Source: Acrocarpospora catenulata
Lineage (GTDB): Bacteria > Actinomycetota > Actinomycetes > Streptosporangiales > Streptosporangiaceae
Assembly (NCBI RefSeq): GCF_018476525.1
Contig: NZ_JAHCST010000057.1
Span: 1 to 57,996, forward strand
Reading direction: 5' to 3'
DNA: 57,996 bases
Both the position numbers and the translations under genes were made by a program. Every line of letters begins with the position of its first letter. Within the stretch, counting starts at the first letter, position 1. Shown here in pieces: positions 6,584 to 15,205 of the stretch. The notes beneath the pieces are model-generated. The model was not told the origin of the DNA. It saw only the letters and a program-made list of their open reading frames with translations, and ran no database searches.

Positions 6584-8971
6584 TCAGGTCCAGGGCTTGG
6601 CTCGGATGCGTTCGTTCGCGGGGTCGTAGACGGGGCCTGAGGTGACGGTTGCGGAGATCCAGTTGCCGTTGATGCCGATCTCGGCCTGGGAGGTGCCTTC
6701 GGGGAGGTAGGCGTAGGCGATCGAGCGGTCGGTTCGGTGGCCATAGCCGCCGCTGGTGATTCGGGAGACCGGGGTGCCGTTCACTCGGACAGGCTCACCG
6801 CCGAGGCAGATGTCTTGCCGGCTGTCGAGGAGCAGGCAGGTGAGAGTGGTCTCCGGCGGTGGGATGGTCGCGCGGCGGGCTGGGCGGACGGCGAAGGTGA
6901 GGCCGGCCGCCAGCGGGGTGGTTTCCGGGGTGATGTCCAGGCCCCAGACGCGGTAGCCCTTTTCCAGGCGCATGGAGTCGATGGCGCGGTAGCCGGCGGG
7001 GCGCATGCCCTCGGGGGTTCCGGCTGTCATCAGGGTGTCCCAGAGGGTGAGGCCGTAGTCGGTGGGGCAGTAGAGTTCCCAGCCGAATTCGCCGACGAAG
7101 GTGACCCGCTGGGCCAGGACGGGGATGTTGGCGACGCTGATCTCGCGGGCCTGCATGTAGGGGAAGGTCAGGTCGTCGTCGGTGAGGGTGGACAGGATGT
7201 CGTACGCCTTGGGGCCCCACAGGCAGTAGCAGGCGTAGGCCGAGGTGACGTCGTGGATGTCCAGGTTGTGGCGGCGGAGTAGGGCGGCGTCGTGGCCGCC
7301 GAAGGCGGTGCCGGTGATCAGGCGGAAGCGGTTGGCGGAGAGGCGGGTGAGGGTGACATCGGCTTCGATGCCGCCCTGTTCGTTGAGGAGTTGGGTGTAG
7401 ACGACCGAGCCGATCGGGCGGTCGAGATCGGCCCCGGCCAGTGCCTGCAACGCCTCGAATCCCGAAATTTCCAGCTTCGCGAATGAGGTTTGGTCGAACA
7501 GCCCCGCGGCGTCCCGGGTGGCGAGACATTCCTCGCGGATGGCCGGGGACCAGAACCGCCCTGCCCAGCCCCGTGGCCGCCAGTGTTCCGGATCCCCGGC
7601 ATCGCCGTTCGACGGGTACCAGTTGACGCGCTCCCAGCCGGCCTTCTCGCCGAATTCGGCGTTCAGGGCGGCATGCCGTACCCAGGCGGGAGAGCGGCGC
7701 AGTGGGCGGGCGGCGGTGCGTTCCTCGCCGGGGTAGGCGATGTCGTAGTACTTGCTGTAGGAGTCGAGGGCTTTGGCACGGGCCCAGGCGGTGGAGCGGG
7801 CGTGCGCGCCGAAGCGGGTGATGTCCATGCCGAACATGTCGTACTCGGGGTGGCCGTCCACGATCCATTCGGCCATGACCTTGCCGACGCCGCCTGCGGC
7901 GGCCAGGCCGTGCACGCAGAAACCGGCGGCCACCCAGAAGCCGCGCACGGAGGTCTCGCCGAGCAGGAACTCGCCGTCGGGGGTGAAGGCCTCGGGACCG
8001 TGTACGACCTTGACGATGCGACCGTCGGAGCGAAGAGACGGGAGGCGGTGCCGGGCCGAGGTCCAGGACTCCTCGAACTTGGGCATGTCGGGCGGGAAGA
8101 GGGTACGGGGGGCAGCCAGCGGGGAGGGGTCATCCCAGATCTCAGGTGTCCGGATATATCCGCCTACGAGGATGCCGCCGTCCTCCTCCCGGAAGTAGAC
8201 GATGTTGTCGGGGTCGCGGACGGTCGGGGTGTCGGCCGGCACCCCGGAAGGAGCGGTCACCACGTACTGGTGTTTGATCGGGACGATCGGCACGTGCACC
8301 CCGGCGAGCCGCCCGACCACCCCGGCGGCGGCCCCGGCCGCGTTGACCACGTTCTCGGTCCGGATCGAGGCCTCCTCCCCGGAGGCCACCTCACGGAGCC
8401 GCACGCCATGGACCCGGCCGTCCGAGACGTCGAAGCCGATCACCTCGACCCCGGTGCAGACCCGTACGCCCAGCTTGCGAGCCCCGGCAGCGAGCGCCTT
8501 GCCGAGCATGGCCGGGTCCAGCCAGCCGTCACCCGGCAGCCACAGCGAGGCGAGCACGTCGTCCACGTCGAGCAGCGGAAGCCGGTCCAGGGTGGCGGAC
8601 GGGGACAGCAGGTCCATGTCCAGGCCGTAGGTCTCGGCGGCGCCGGCCTGGCGCAACAGTTCGGCGTGCCGTTCCGGGGTGGTGGCCAGGCGCAGCCCGC
8701 CGACCCCGTGCCACCCGGGGTCCAGGCCGGTTAGCTCGCGCAGTTCCGGGTACAGACCGGCCGAGTACATGATCATGCGGGTCTGCGTCACGGTCGACCG
8801 CAACTGCCCGACGAACCCGGCGGAATGCCAGGTCGTGCCCTCGGTCAGATCGTGCCGCTCCACCAGGACCACGTCCTGCCACCCCAGCCGGGCGAGGTGG
8901 AAGGCGACGCTACAACCGGCTACCCCACCCCCGACCACGACCACTCGGGCGTCTGCGGGAAGTTGCACCAT
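6584..8971 (-). CDS. FAD-dependent oxidoreductase/GcvT fusion (dimethylglycine/sarcosine dehydrogenase-like)
   Basis: A 795-aa enzyme of the dimethylglycine oxidase class, which demethylates N-methyl amino compounds and passes the one-carbon unit to tetrahydrofolate. The N-terminal FAD domain has the Rossmann motif VVVVGGGVAGCS, and the segment TTWHSAGF carries the His that binds FAD covalently in this family. A linker (FAO_M-type, around residues 370-425) precedes a GcvT aminomethyltransferase domain (~430-700; RDAAGLFDQTSFAKLEISG, FVGEFGWELY) and a GcvT C-terminal barrel (~710-790). The start is ATG 8971; the reading frame stays open upstream to 9958 only by chance. It is divergent from a kinase and APC permease, so an imported methylated amine or amino acid is the probable substrate (inference). 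Confidence 0.88.
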   Translation of the reverse strand: MVQLPADARVVVVGGGVAGCSVAFHLARLGWQDVVLVERHDLTEGTTWHSAGFVGQLRSTVTQTRMIMYSAGLYPELRELTGLDPGWHGVGGLRLATTPERHAELLRQAGAAETYGLDMDLLSPSATLDRLPLLDVDDVLASLWLPGDGWLDPAMLGKALAAGARKLGVRVCTGVEVIGFDVSDGRVHGVRLREVASGEEASIRTENVVNAAGAAAGVVGRLAGVHVPIVPIKHQYVVTAPSGVPADTPTVRDPDNIVYFREEDGGILVGGYIRTPEIWDDPSPLAAPRTLFPPDMPKFEESWTSARHRLPSLRSDGRIVKVVHGPEAFTPDGEFLLGETSVRGFWVAAGFCVHGLAAAGGVGKVMAEWIVDGHPEYDMFGMDITRFGAHARSTAWARAKALDSYSKYYDIAYPGEERTAARPLRRSPAWVRHAALNAEFGEKAGWERVNWYPSNGDAGDPEHWRPRGWAGRFWSPAIREECLATRDAAGLFDQTSFAKLEISGFEALQALAGADLDRPIGSVVYTQLLNEQGGIEADVTLTRLSANRFRLITGTAFGGHDAALLRRHNLDIHDVTSAYACYCLWGPKAYDILSTLTDDDLTFPYMQAREISVANIPVLAQRVTFVGEFGWELYCPTDYGLTLWDTLMTAGTPEGMRPAGYRAIDSMRLEKGYRVWGLDITPETTPLAAGLTFAVRPARRATIPPPETTLTCLLLDSRQDICLGGEPVRVNGTPVSRITSGGYGHRTDRSIAYAYLPEGTSQAEIGINGNWISATVTSGPVYDPANERIRAKPWT

Positions 8972-9012
8972 TGGTACCGTCCTGTAACACCAGGGCTCCA
9001 AAATCTGATCAA

Positions 9013-9030
9013 TGGTCTGAAGGTAGACCA
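9013..9030. promoter_or_regulatory. Palindromic operator, GntR/FadR-like
   Basis: TGGTCT-GAAGGT-AGACCA is a 6-6-6 inverted repeat in the 72-bp gap between the divergent oxidoreductase and kinase genes. It lies 13 bp before the kinase ATG, overlapping the ribosome-site side. TGGTCT/AGACCA half-sites suit GntR-family regulators of the FadR class. The regulator is not encoded nearby. Confidence 0.55.
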
Positions 9031-9043
9031 AAAGGAGCCGGGC

Positions 9044-9943
9044 ATGCCAGATGCCGTCAAGGACGCACTGGAGATGGTCGCGGCCTGGGCCGGGCGCCCG
9101 GTCAGCCATACCACGATCAAGGGCGGGCTCAGCCACCACATCGCGCGGGTGGAGACCGAGGACGGTGACCGCTGGCTGCTCCGCGTGCTCGATCCCCGGA
9201 TCGCGGAGACCGGCCTTGGCATCCCCCTGGACCAGGAGATCGCCAACACGGTGACGGCCGCCGCGACGGGGGTCGGCGCGCAGGTGCTGCACGAGCTGCC
9301 GGGCGCACTGATCCTGGAGTACCTGGAGGGCGTCACCCTGGACGCCCCGGCGGTACGCGACCGGATCGACGATGTCGCCGCGGCCTGCCGCAGGCTGCAC
9401 GCGGGTGCCAGGTTCGGCAACGACTTCTCGATCTTCCGCAAGCACGACGAGTTCGTCACCCTGTGCCGATCGGCCGGGCTGAAGCTGCCCCCCGGGTACG
9501 AGGACTGGTCGCCCACCGTCCAGGAGATCGAGGACGCCCTGGCGGCCCGTCCGCTCCCCACCGTGCCCTGCCACAACGACCTGCTTCCGGAGAACTTCAT
9601 CGCGTCCGGCCGTACCGTCCGGATCGTCGACTACCAGCTCTCCGGCAACAACGACCCCTCCTTCGAGCTCGGCGACGTGGCCGCCGAGGCCGATTTCACC
9701 CCGGACCAGGTGGACCAGCTCACCTATGCCTATTTCGGGGATGGCACGCACGCCCCCCGGGTCCGGCTGAATCTCATCATGTCCAACCTGACCTGGACGC
9801 TCTGGTTTGTCGTGCACCACGGGCTGACTCCGCAACACCGCGACTTCGACTACAACGCCGAGGCCGCGGACAAGTTCGCGCAAGCCGTACGCGATCTCAC
9901 CGACCCCGGCTTCGGACGTCTGATCGACGCCGTGCGCCGGTAA
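9044..9943 (+). CDS. Phosphotransferase of the choline/ethanolamine (aminoglycoside) kinase family
   Basis: A 299-aa kinase-fold protein. The catalytic loop is CHNDLLPENF (HxDxxxxN, residues ~178-187), followed by IVDYQLSGNNDPSFELGD, the metal-binding DxD-like region of choline kinases. The N-lobe carries GGLSHHIARVE and LLRVLDP with the nucleotide lysine replaced by an Arg-containing strand. ATG 9044 has an AAAGGAG site. It is co-directional with the APC permease (31-bp gap) and divergent from the FAD/GcvT enzyme, suggesting it phosphorylates the imported amino alcohol or methylamine. The true substrate cannot be read from sequence. Confidence 0.82.
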   Translation: MPDAVKDALEMVAAWAGRPVSHTTIKGGLSHHIARVETEDGDRWLLRVLDPRIAETGLGIPLDQEIANTVTAAATGVGAQVLHELPGALILEYLEGVTLDAPAVRDRIDDVAAACRRLHAGARFGNDFSIFRKHDEFVTLCRSAGLKLPPGYEDWSPTVQEIEDALAARPLPTVPCHNDLLPENFIASGRTVRIVDYQLSGNNDPSFELGDVAAEADFTPDQVDQLTYAYFGDGTHAPRVRLNLIMSNLTWTLWFVVHHGLTPQHRDFDYNAEAADKFAQAVRDLTDPGFGRLIDAVRR

Positions 9944-9974
9944 CCCCCCCAAAGGCAAGCAGAGGAGGCCTTCA

Positions 9975-11507
9975 GTGGCGCAAACCCTCGACGACGACGC
10001 CCGACGACTCGCCGAACTCGGTTACAAACAGGAACTGTCCCGGACCTGGAGCGGATTCTCCAACTTCGCCATCTCGTTCTCCATCATCTCCATCCTGGCC
10101 GGTTGCTTCACCACCTTCGGCCAGGCCTGGAACAACGGCGGCCCGATCGCCATCTCCTGGGGCTGGCCGCTGATCTCCATTTTCATTCTGATCATCGGTC
10201 TGTGCATGTCGGAGCTGGTGTCGGCGTATCCGACGGCGGGCGGCATCTACTGGTGGGCCGCCAAGATGGGCAAGCCGATCCACGGCTGGTTCACCGGCTG
10301 GTTCAACCTGATCGGCCTGATCGCGGTGACCGCGTCGGTGGACTACGGCTGCGCCACCTTCATGAACATCACCCTGGACCGGTTCTTCGGCTTTGAGGTG
10401 TCGCTCGGCAACACCTTCATCCTGTTCGCCGTGATCCTGGCGCTGCACGCGCTGATCAACATCTACAGCCACCGGCTCATCTCCATCCTGCAGAACGTGT
10501 CGGTGTGGTGGCATGTGTTCGGCGCGGCGGTGGTCGTGCTGATTCTGATCTTCGGACCGGACAAGCACCAGTCGATGTCGTTCGTGTTCACCGAGACGAT
10601 CAACAACTCGGGCTTCAGCGACAGCAGCTTCTGGTTCTACGTGCTGCCGCTCGGCTTCCTGCTCACCCAGTACACGATCACCGGCTTCGACGCGTGCGCG
10701 CACGTGTCGGAGGAGACCCAGGGCGCGTCCACGGCCGCCGCCCGCGGGCTCTGGCAGTCCATCTTCTACTCGGCCATCGGCGGCTGGATCGTCCTGCTGG
10801 CCTTCCTGTTCGCGGCCACCAACGTGGACGAGATCAACAACCAGGCCGGGTTCGTCGGCGCCATCTTCGACACCGCCGTGCCGGGCAACATGGCCAACGT
10901 GATCTTCGCGGTCTCCACCATCGGGCAGTTCTTCTGCGGCATGAGCTGTGTCACCTCGATGTCCCGGATGACGTACGCGTTCTCCCGGGACGGGGCGATT
11001 CCCGGCTGGCGGCTCTGGTCCAAGGTGGACGCCAACCGCACCCCGGTGAACGCGATCATCTTCGGCTGCGTGGTCGCGCTCATCCTCACCCTGCCCGCCC
11101 TGTACAAGGCGCCGAACGGCGCTCCGCTCGCCTTCTACGCCGTGGTCTCGGTGGCGGTGATCGGCCTGTACATCGCCTTCGCCATCCCGATCTACCTGCG
11201 GCTGCGGATGGGCGACAGGTTCGAACCCGGCCCGTGGACGCTCGGGCCGAAGTACAAGGTGCTCGGCTGGATCGCGCTGATCGAGATCATCGTCGTGTCG
11301 ATCTACTTCATCATGCCGCTGATCCCGGCGGCCGTGCCGTTCAGCGAGGGCTTCGACTGGACCGCGGTCAACTACGCCCCGATCGTGGTCGGCGTCATGG
11401 TGATCGGGGTCGGCCTGTGGTGGGCCCTGTCGGCCCGCAAGTGGTTCACCGGCCCGCGCCGCACCGTCGACGAGCCCGACGAGACCACCGAGACCGCGGT
11501 CTCCTGA
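9975..11507 (+). CDS. APC-family amino acid/polyamine permease
   Basis: A 510-aa integral membrane protein with about twelve hydrophobic helices. The N-terminal consensus region is LGYKQELSRTWSGFSNFAISFSIISI and the glycine-rich TM1b motif of amino acid/choline permeases (GACT/BAT1-like) is recognisable. YPTAGGIYWWAAKMGKPIHGWFTGW is the classic APC TM2-loop signature. The start is GTG 9975, with AGAGGAGG upstream. Likely role: proton-coupled uptake of an amino acid or amine, working with the adjacent kinase and the divergent FAD/GcvT enzyme. Confidence 0.92.
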   Translation: MAQTLDDDARRLAELGYKQELSRTWSGFSNFAISFSIISILAGCFTTFGQAWNNGGPIAISWGWPLISIFILIIGLCMSELVSAYPTAGGIYWWAAKMGKPIHGWFTGWFNLIGLIAVTASVDYGCATFMNITLDRFFGFEVSLGNTFILFAVILALHALINIYSHRLISILQNVSVWWHVFGAAVVVLILIFGPDKHQSMSFVFTETINNSGFSDSSFWFYVLPLGFLLTQYTITGFDACAHVSEETQGASTAAARGLWQSIFYSAIGGWIVLLAFLFAATNVDEINNQAGFVGAIFDTAVPGNMANVIFAVSTIGQFFCGMSCVTSMSRMTYAFSRDGAIPGWRLWSKVDANRTPVNAIIFGCVVALILTLPALYKAPNGAPLAFYAVVSVAVIGLYIAFAIPIYLRLRMGDRFEPGPWTLGPKYKVLGWIALIEIIVVSIYFIMPLIPAAVPFSEGFDWTAVNYAPIVVGVMVIGVGLWWALSARKWFTGPRRTVDEPDETTETAVS

Positions 11508-11520
11508 GTCGCGTTCCCCC

Positions 11521-11550
11521 GGTACGGCTCTCGCCCGCGGGAGCCGTACC
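11521..11550. terminator. Terminator between APC permease and lipB
   Basis: GGTACGGCTC (11521-11530) and GAGCCGTACC (11541-11550) form a perfect 10-bp stem with a 10-nt loop. It sits between convergent genes, 13 bp after the permease stop and just before the lipB stop on the other strand. Confidence 0.75.
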
Positions 11551-11554
11551 GCCC

Positions 11555-12196
11555 TCAGGAGGCCTGGAACTCCTGGGCCACGATCGCGCGGACCCGGTCG
11601 AAGTCGGCGGCGCCGAGTTCCTGGGCGACCGAGGTCATGTGCACGTCCGGCATGCCGCAGGCGACCGCGAGGTCCCAGGGGGCCAGGTCGCCGTTGACGT
11701 TGATGGCGAAGCCGTGGCTGGTGACCGAGCGGCTGGCCCGCATGCCGATGGAGACGATCTTGCGACCACCGCTCCAGACGCCGGTGAGCAGCTCCGAGCC
11801 GGGCGGGGTGTCCCGGCGCTCGGCCGTCAGGCCCAGCTCACCGAGGGCCGCGACCAGCCGGAGCTCCACCTCACGGATGTAGTCGACCACGCCCTCGCCG
11901 GGCTCCAGCTTGACGATCAGGTAGCCGACCAGCTGACCGGGACCGTGGAAGGTCAGCTGCCCGCCCCGGCCGGTGGACACCACGGGGATGCCGTGCGACG
12001 GGTCGGGCAGGTGCTCGGTCAGCGTGCGGCGGCCGGCCGTGAAGACCATGGGGTGACTGAGCAGCCACAGCGTGTCCGGCCGCTGGTCCTCCTGGCGCTG
12101 GGCGACCAACTCGGCCATGCGCTCCATGGCCTTCTCGTAGTCGACCAGGTCGTCCTGGATGAGGGTCAGCGGTCGGTGCTTCATGGCATCGAGCAT
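11555..12196 (-). CDS. lipB: Lipoyl(octanoyl) transferase LipB
   Basis: This 213-aa enzyme moves octanoate from acyl carrier protein to lipoyl domains of 2-oxoacid dehydrogenases and GcvH, the first step of lipoate synthesis. The signature TGRGGQLTFHGPGQLVGY is intact. The catalytic Lys (GRKIVSIG, residue ~145) and Cys (VACGMPD, residue ~179) are both present. Length matches actinobacterial LipB. The start is ATG 12196 or the in-frame ATG 12184; neither has a strong ribosome site. lipA is not in the window. The link to the nearby GcvT-domain enzyme is only suggestive. Confidence 0.95.
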   Translation of the reverse strand: MLDAMKHRPLTLIQDDLVDYEKAMERMAELVAQRQEDQRPDTLWLLSHPMVFTAGRRTLTEHLPDPSHGIPVVSTGRGGQLTFHGPGQLVGYLIVKLEPGEGVVDYIREVELRLVAALGELGLTAERRDTPPGSELLTGVWSGGRKIVSIGMRASRSVTSHGFAINVNGDLAPWDLAVACGMPDVHMTSVAQELGAADFDRVRAIVAQEFQAS

Positions 12197-12200
12197 ACGT

Positions 12201-12386
12201 TCACCGGTAGTGGTCCGGCGCCTTGGGGATGAAGACCCACATGATCAGGTAGATCACGAACTGCGGGCCGGGCAGAATGCAGGAGAGCAGGAACAGGAGC
12301 CGGACCGTGGTGGGGGCCATGCCGAAGCGTTCGGCGATCCCACCGCAGACGCCCGCGATCATTCTGTGGTGCCGGGACCGGTACAT
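12201..12386 (-). CDS. PspC domain membrane protein
   Basis: A 61-aa protein consisting of almost only a PspC domain: MYRSRHHRMIAGVCGGIAERFG, then a TVRLLFLLSCILPG...IYLIMWVFIPK helix. The motif GVCGGIA and the single long hydrophobic segment are diagnostic. Such proteins act in membrane-stress (Psp) responses. It lies just upstream of lipB on the same strand (4-bp gap) and may be co-transcribed. Confidence 0.88.
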   Translation of the reverse strand: MYRSRHHRMIAGVCGGIAERFGMAPTTVRLLFLLSCILPGPQFVIYLIMWVFIPKAPDHYR

Positions 12387-12470
12387 CGTTCTCCTCCTAT
12401 TGGTGATCTCTCGCTGGGTCCAACGAACGGGCAGGAACTCCCCGTTCCACTACGAACCCTGAGAAAACCC

Positions 12471-13469
12471 CTAGGGATGGTGAGCCGGTGGCAGCGCGAA
12501 CGGGTTCATGCCGGCGCCCGCCCGCACCAGCGCCCGCCCGGTCGCCCGCATCACCGCCCGCGTCTGGTCCTTGAGGAACAGCCAGGCCAGCCACCCGGCG
12601 ACCAGCACCGCCCAGTACGAGATGAGCCGGTAGAGCGCCACCACGGCCGCCGCCGCGCCCCCGCTCGCCCCGGCCGCGATGAAGGTGGCCGCCATCCCGA
12701 TCTCCATCACCCCGAGACCGCCCGGCACCACCGCCAGCGCCGCCGCGGCCTTGGCGGCGACGTAGCCGAGCAGCAGGGTGTGCGCCCCGATCGGCGCGCC
12801 GACGGCCAGGCAGACCGCGGCCAGGCAGGCCACGTCCAGCAGCCAGTTGGCCAGCGCGAGAGCGGCCAGCACGGCCTGGTCCCGCCGGGAGGCCCGGATC
12901 GCGTCCCGGGCGGCGCGTACCTCGGCCACCAGGCGGGGGGCGCGTTCGCGCGGGAGCCGTACCCGCCGCCGGACCCGGACCAGCACGGCCGCCGCCACCA
13001 CGACACCCGCCGCGGCCAGCAGCGTGGGCACCCGGGTCTCCGGCGCGCCGAGCAGGGCCACCGCGGCCAGCACCCCGAAGGCGGCCCCCGAGGAGAACGC
13101 GGCCAGCACCAGGGTCGCCGCGATCAGCGACCGCCCCGCCCCCAGCCGCCCGAACTCCCGCGTCGAGTACGCGATGGACACCACCGGTCCCGCGGGCAGC
13201 GAGTTGGCCACGGCGTTCCTGGCGTACGTGATGGCCATCGCCCTGCCCAGGGAGACCCTGATCCCGCCCAACGCGAGCAGCCGCCGGAACAGCCGGGCGA
13301 AGGTGGCCATGGACATGCACTGCGCGCCCGCCGCCACCCCGAGCCAGACCAGATCGGCCTCGGCGACCACGGCCCAGATCTCGGCCGGCGACGGCAACTG
13401 GTCCCGCAGGACCAGATACGCGAGCCCGGTCGCGGTGGGAACCGCGACCCACTTCCACCCGCGAGTCAT
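12471..13469 (-). CDS. YbhN/UPF0104-type membrane protein (lysylphosphatidylglycerol synthase TM region)
   Basis: A 332-aa polytopic protein with about eight TM helices, homologous to the flippase part of MprF. Typical motifs are YARNAVANSLPAGPVVSIAYSTREF in the middle and AVVPGGLGVMEIGMAA plus LYRLISYWAVLVAGW near the C-terminus. It lacks the aminoacyl-PG synthase domain. Role: probably lipid or polyprenyl-linked translocation (family knowledge, substrate unknown). The ATG at 13469 is preferred because a GAGGTG site sits just before it; an in-frame GTG is at 13475. Confidence 0.85.
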   Translation of the reverse strand: MTRGWKWVAVPTATGLAYLVLRDQLPSPAEIWAVVAEADLVWLGVAAGAQCMSMATFARLFRRLLALGGIRVSLGRAMAITYARNAVANSLPAGPVVSIAYSTREFGRLGAGRSLIAATLVLAAFSSGAAFGVLAAVALLGAPETRVPTLLAAAGVVVAAAVLVRVRRRVRLPRERAPRLVAEVRAARDAIRASRRDQAVLAALALANWLLDVACLAAVCLAVGAPIGAHTLLLGYVAAKAAAALAVVPGGLGVMEIGMAATFIAAGASGGAAAAVVALYRLISYWAVLVAGWLAWLFLKDQTRAVMRATGRALVRAGAGMNPFALPPAHHP

Positions 13470-13539
13470 GCGCACACCTCGAATCTTTCACGGCATGCCT
13501 GAGATGACGCTGAGGATGCCTGTGAAAATGGCCACTTGG

Positions 13540-14490
13540 TCAGGTGGCGGGCACCGGTTGGGGGGCCAGGGCGGGACGCCGTACCGGGACCAGCAGGAGC
13601 ACCAGCCCGGCCAGGGCCCAGGCGCCGAGCACGGTCAGCGGCAGGGCCAGCGCGTGGCCGTCGAAGAAAACGGTGTTGCGGATGGCCACCGTGCCCTGGC
13701 CGATCGGGAGCACGTTGCCGATTGCCGCGTACCACTCCGGGATGAACCTGGCCCCGAGCGGGCCGCCGCTGGCGGGCACGCCGACCACCACGAAGAGCAG
13801 CGCGGCCAGGCCCACGCCGGGGGTGCCGAGCAGCCGGACCAGCCCGGACACCACCAGGCCGAGGGTGAAGGTGACCGCCGCGGAGACCGCGACCAGGCCG
13901 AGGTAGGCCCCCGGCAGGGCGCCGAAGACGACGTCGGCCAGCCAGGCGTTGGCCAGCGCCACGGTGACGGCGGCCAGCGCGACGGCCCCGATGCGCTCGG
14001 CGGTGCTCGCGGGGCCGCGCCCGATCAGTACGGCGATGGCGATGCCCGGGATGACCAGGGCGATCACGTAGAACATGCCGGCGACGCCGCCGGTGTCGCC
14101 GGGCGGCAGCGGGTGGGCGTCCTCGACGGTCAGGGTCTGGCCCTGGGCCTGGGCGAGCGTGCTGAACACCTGGGTGACGATCGTGGACGCGGTGCGCCCG
14201 CCGGCGCTGGCGACGACCAGTTTGCCCTGCTGGGGCAGGAGCACGGCCTCGACCTCCCGTTCCCCGAGCGCGGCCCGCGCCCCGGCTTCATCCGGATAGG
14301 TCCGGATGTCGAAGGCGCCGGGTCTCCTTTCGCTGAGCCCGGCGTCAAGCTGGGCGGCGATCTGCGCGGGGGCGACCACGGCCACCGGGACGCCGTGCGG
14401 TTCCGGCTGGTGCAGCGCACCCACGAACGAGGCGGCGAACGCCAGCCCGATGAGGGTGACCAGCACCACGGGGGCGAGGAGCTTCCGCAT
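13540..14490 (-). CDS. ABC-2/YhgE-Pip-like membrane protein (DUF3533 type)
   Basis: A 316-aa protein with one N-terminal TM helix, a ~110-aa extracytoplasmic domain (PVAVVAPAQIAAQLDAGLSERRPGAFDIRTYPDEAGARAALGEREVEAVLLP..., by motif) and about six C-terminal helices. The layout matches YhgE/Pip-related and DUF3533 proteins, which resemble permease halves of ABC-2 exporters. No ATPase gene is adjacent. It is divergent from a TetR gene with three tandem operators between them, so TetR-controlled efflux or stress function is probable. Confidence 0.78.
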   Translation of the reverse strand: MRKLLAPVVLVTLIGLAFAASFVGALHQPEPHGVPVAVVAPAQIAAQLDAGLSERRPGAFDIRTYPDEAGARAALGEREVEAVLLPQQGKLVVASAGGRTASTIVTQVFSTLAQAQGQTLTVEDAHPLPPGDTGGVAGMFYVIALVIPGIAIAVLIGRGPASTAERIGAVALAAVTVALANAWLADVVFGALPGAYLGLVAVSAAVTFTLGLVVSGLVRLLGTPGVGLAALLFVVVGVPASGGPLGARFIPEWYAAIGNVLPIGQGTVAIRNTVFFDGHALALPLTVLGAWALAGLVLLLVPVRRPALAPQPVPAT

Positions 14491-14510
14491 CGAATTCTCC
14501 TTCTAATGAG

Positions 14511-14555
14511 TTCAACAGCGTTGAGTTCAACATAGTTGAATTCATCATGGTTGAA
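14511..14555. promoter_or_regulatory. Three contiguous 15-bp palindromic operators for the TetR regulator
   Basis: Three head-to-tail 15-mers fill the divergent gap: TTCAACAGCGTTGAG (14511-14525), TTCAACATAGTTGAA (14526-14540, perfect) and TTCATCATGGTTGAA (14541-14555). Each is TTCAAC-N3-GTTGAA. They lie directly between the TetR start and the membrane-protein start, and are the AT-richest stretch around. Confidence 0.8.
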
Positions 14556-14563
14556 TAGCCCGC

Positions 14564-15163
14564 ATGGAGAACATCAAGAGCGGGCGCCGCCCCGGCTCCC
14601 CGCAGACCAGGGAGGCCATCCTCGACGCGGCCATCGAGGCGTTCACCCAGCACGGCTACGCGGGGACCACCATCCGCGGCGTGGCCCGGGCGGCCGAGGT
14701 CGATCCCGCGCTGGTCATGCACTTCTTCAGCAGCAAGGACGGGCTCTTCGACGCCGCCCTCCGGCACGGCGGCATGCCGGTACAGCAGCTCGCCGAGGCG
14801 CTGGACGGCCCCTTGGAAAGCATGGGCGAGCGGCTGGCCGACCGCTATCTGGCGCTCTGGGAGGACCCGACCATCGGCCCGCGCATCCGGGCGGTGGTGA
14901 CGTCCGTCGCCGCCTCTCCCGCCGCGGCCGCCATACTGAAGGGCTTCATGCTCCACGAGCTGGCGCTCCCGCTCGTCAAGCGGCTGGGCGGCGACCACCC
15001 CGAGGAGCGGGCACTGCTGGCCGCCTCCCAGCTCATGGGGCTGGCCTTCGCCCGCCACGTGATCCAGATCGAGGTGCTGACCGCGCTCTCCCGGCAGTCG
15101 CTCGTCGCCTGCGTCGCGCCGTCCATTCAGCGCTTTCTCACCGGGGATCTTCCACTGCGCTAA
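14564..15163 (+). CDS. TetR-family transcriptional regulator
   Basis: A 199-aa repressor with an N-terminal TetR helix-turn-helix: REAILDAAIEAFTQHGYAGTTIRGVARAAEVDPALVMHFF (by motif, residues ~18-58), and the PF17920/TetR_C_16-like C-terminal helices (ILKGFMLHELALPLVKRL). ATG 14564 directly follows the triple operator, which strongly suggests autoregulation and control of the divergent membrane protein. The ligand is unknown. Confidence 0.93.
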   Translation: MENIKSGRRPGSPQTREAILDAAIEAFTQHGYAGTTIRGVARAAEVDPALVMHFFSSKDGLFDAALRHGGMPVQQLAEALDGPLESMGERLADRYLALWEDPTIGPRIRAVVTSVAASPAAAAILKGFMLHELALPLVKRLGGDHPEERALLAASQLMGLAFARHVIQIEVLTALSRQSLVACVAPSIQRFLTGDLPLR

Positions 15164-15205
15164 GTGGGTAATAGGGTGTCATTGACGCTCTTTACGGAGG
15201 CCATA

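Noticed and set aside
8972-9958. Upstream extension of the FAD/GcvT protein to 1124 codons
   Set aside because: The extension is antisense to the kinase gene and has no relation to the family; the FAD motif starts right after ATG 8971.
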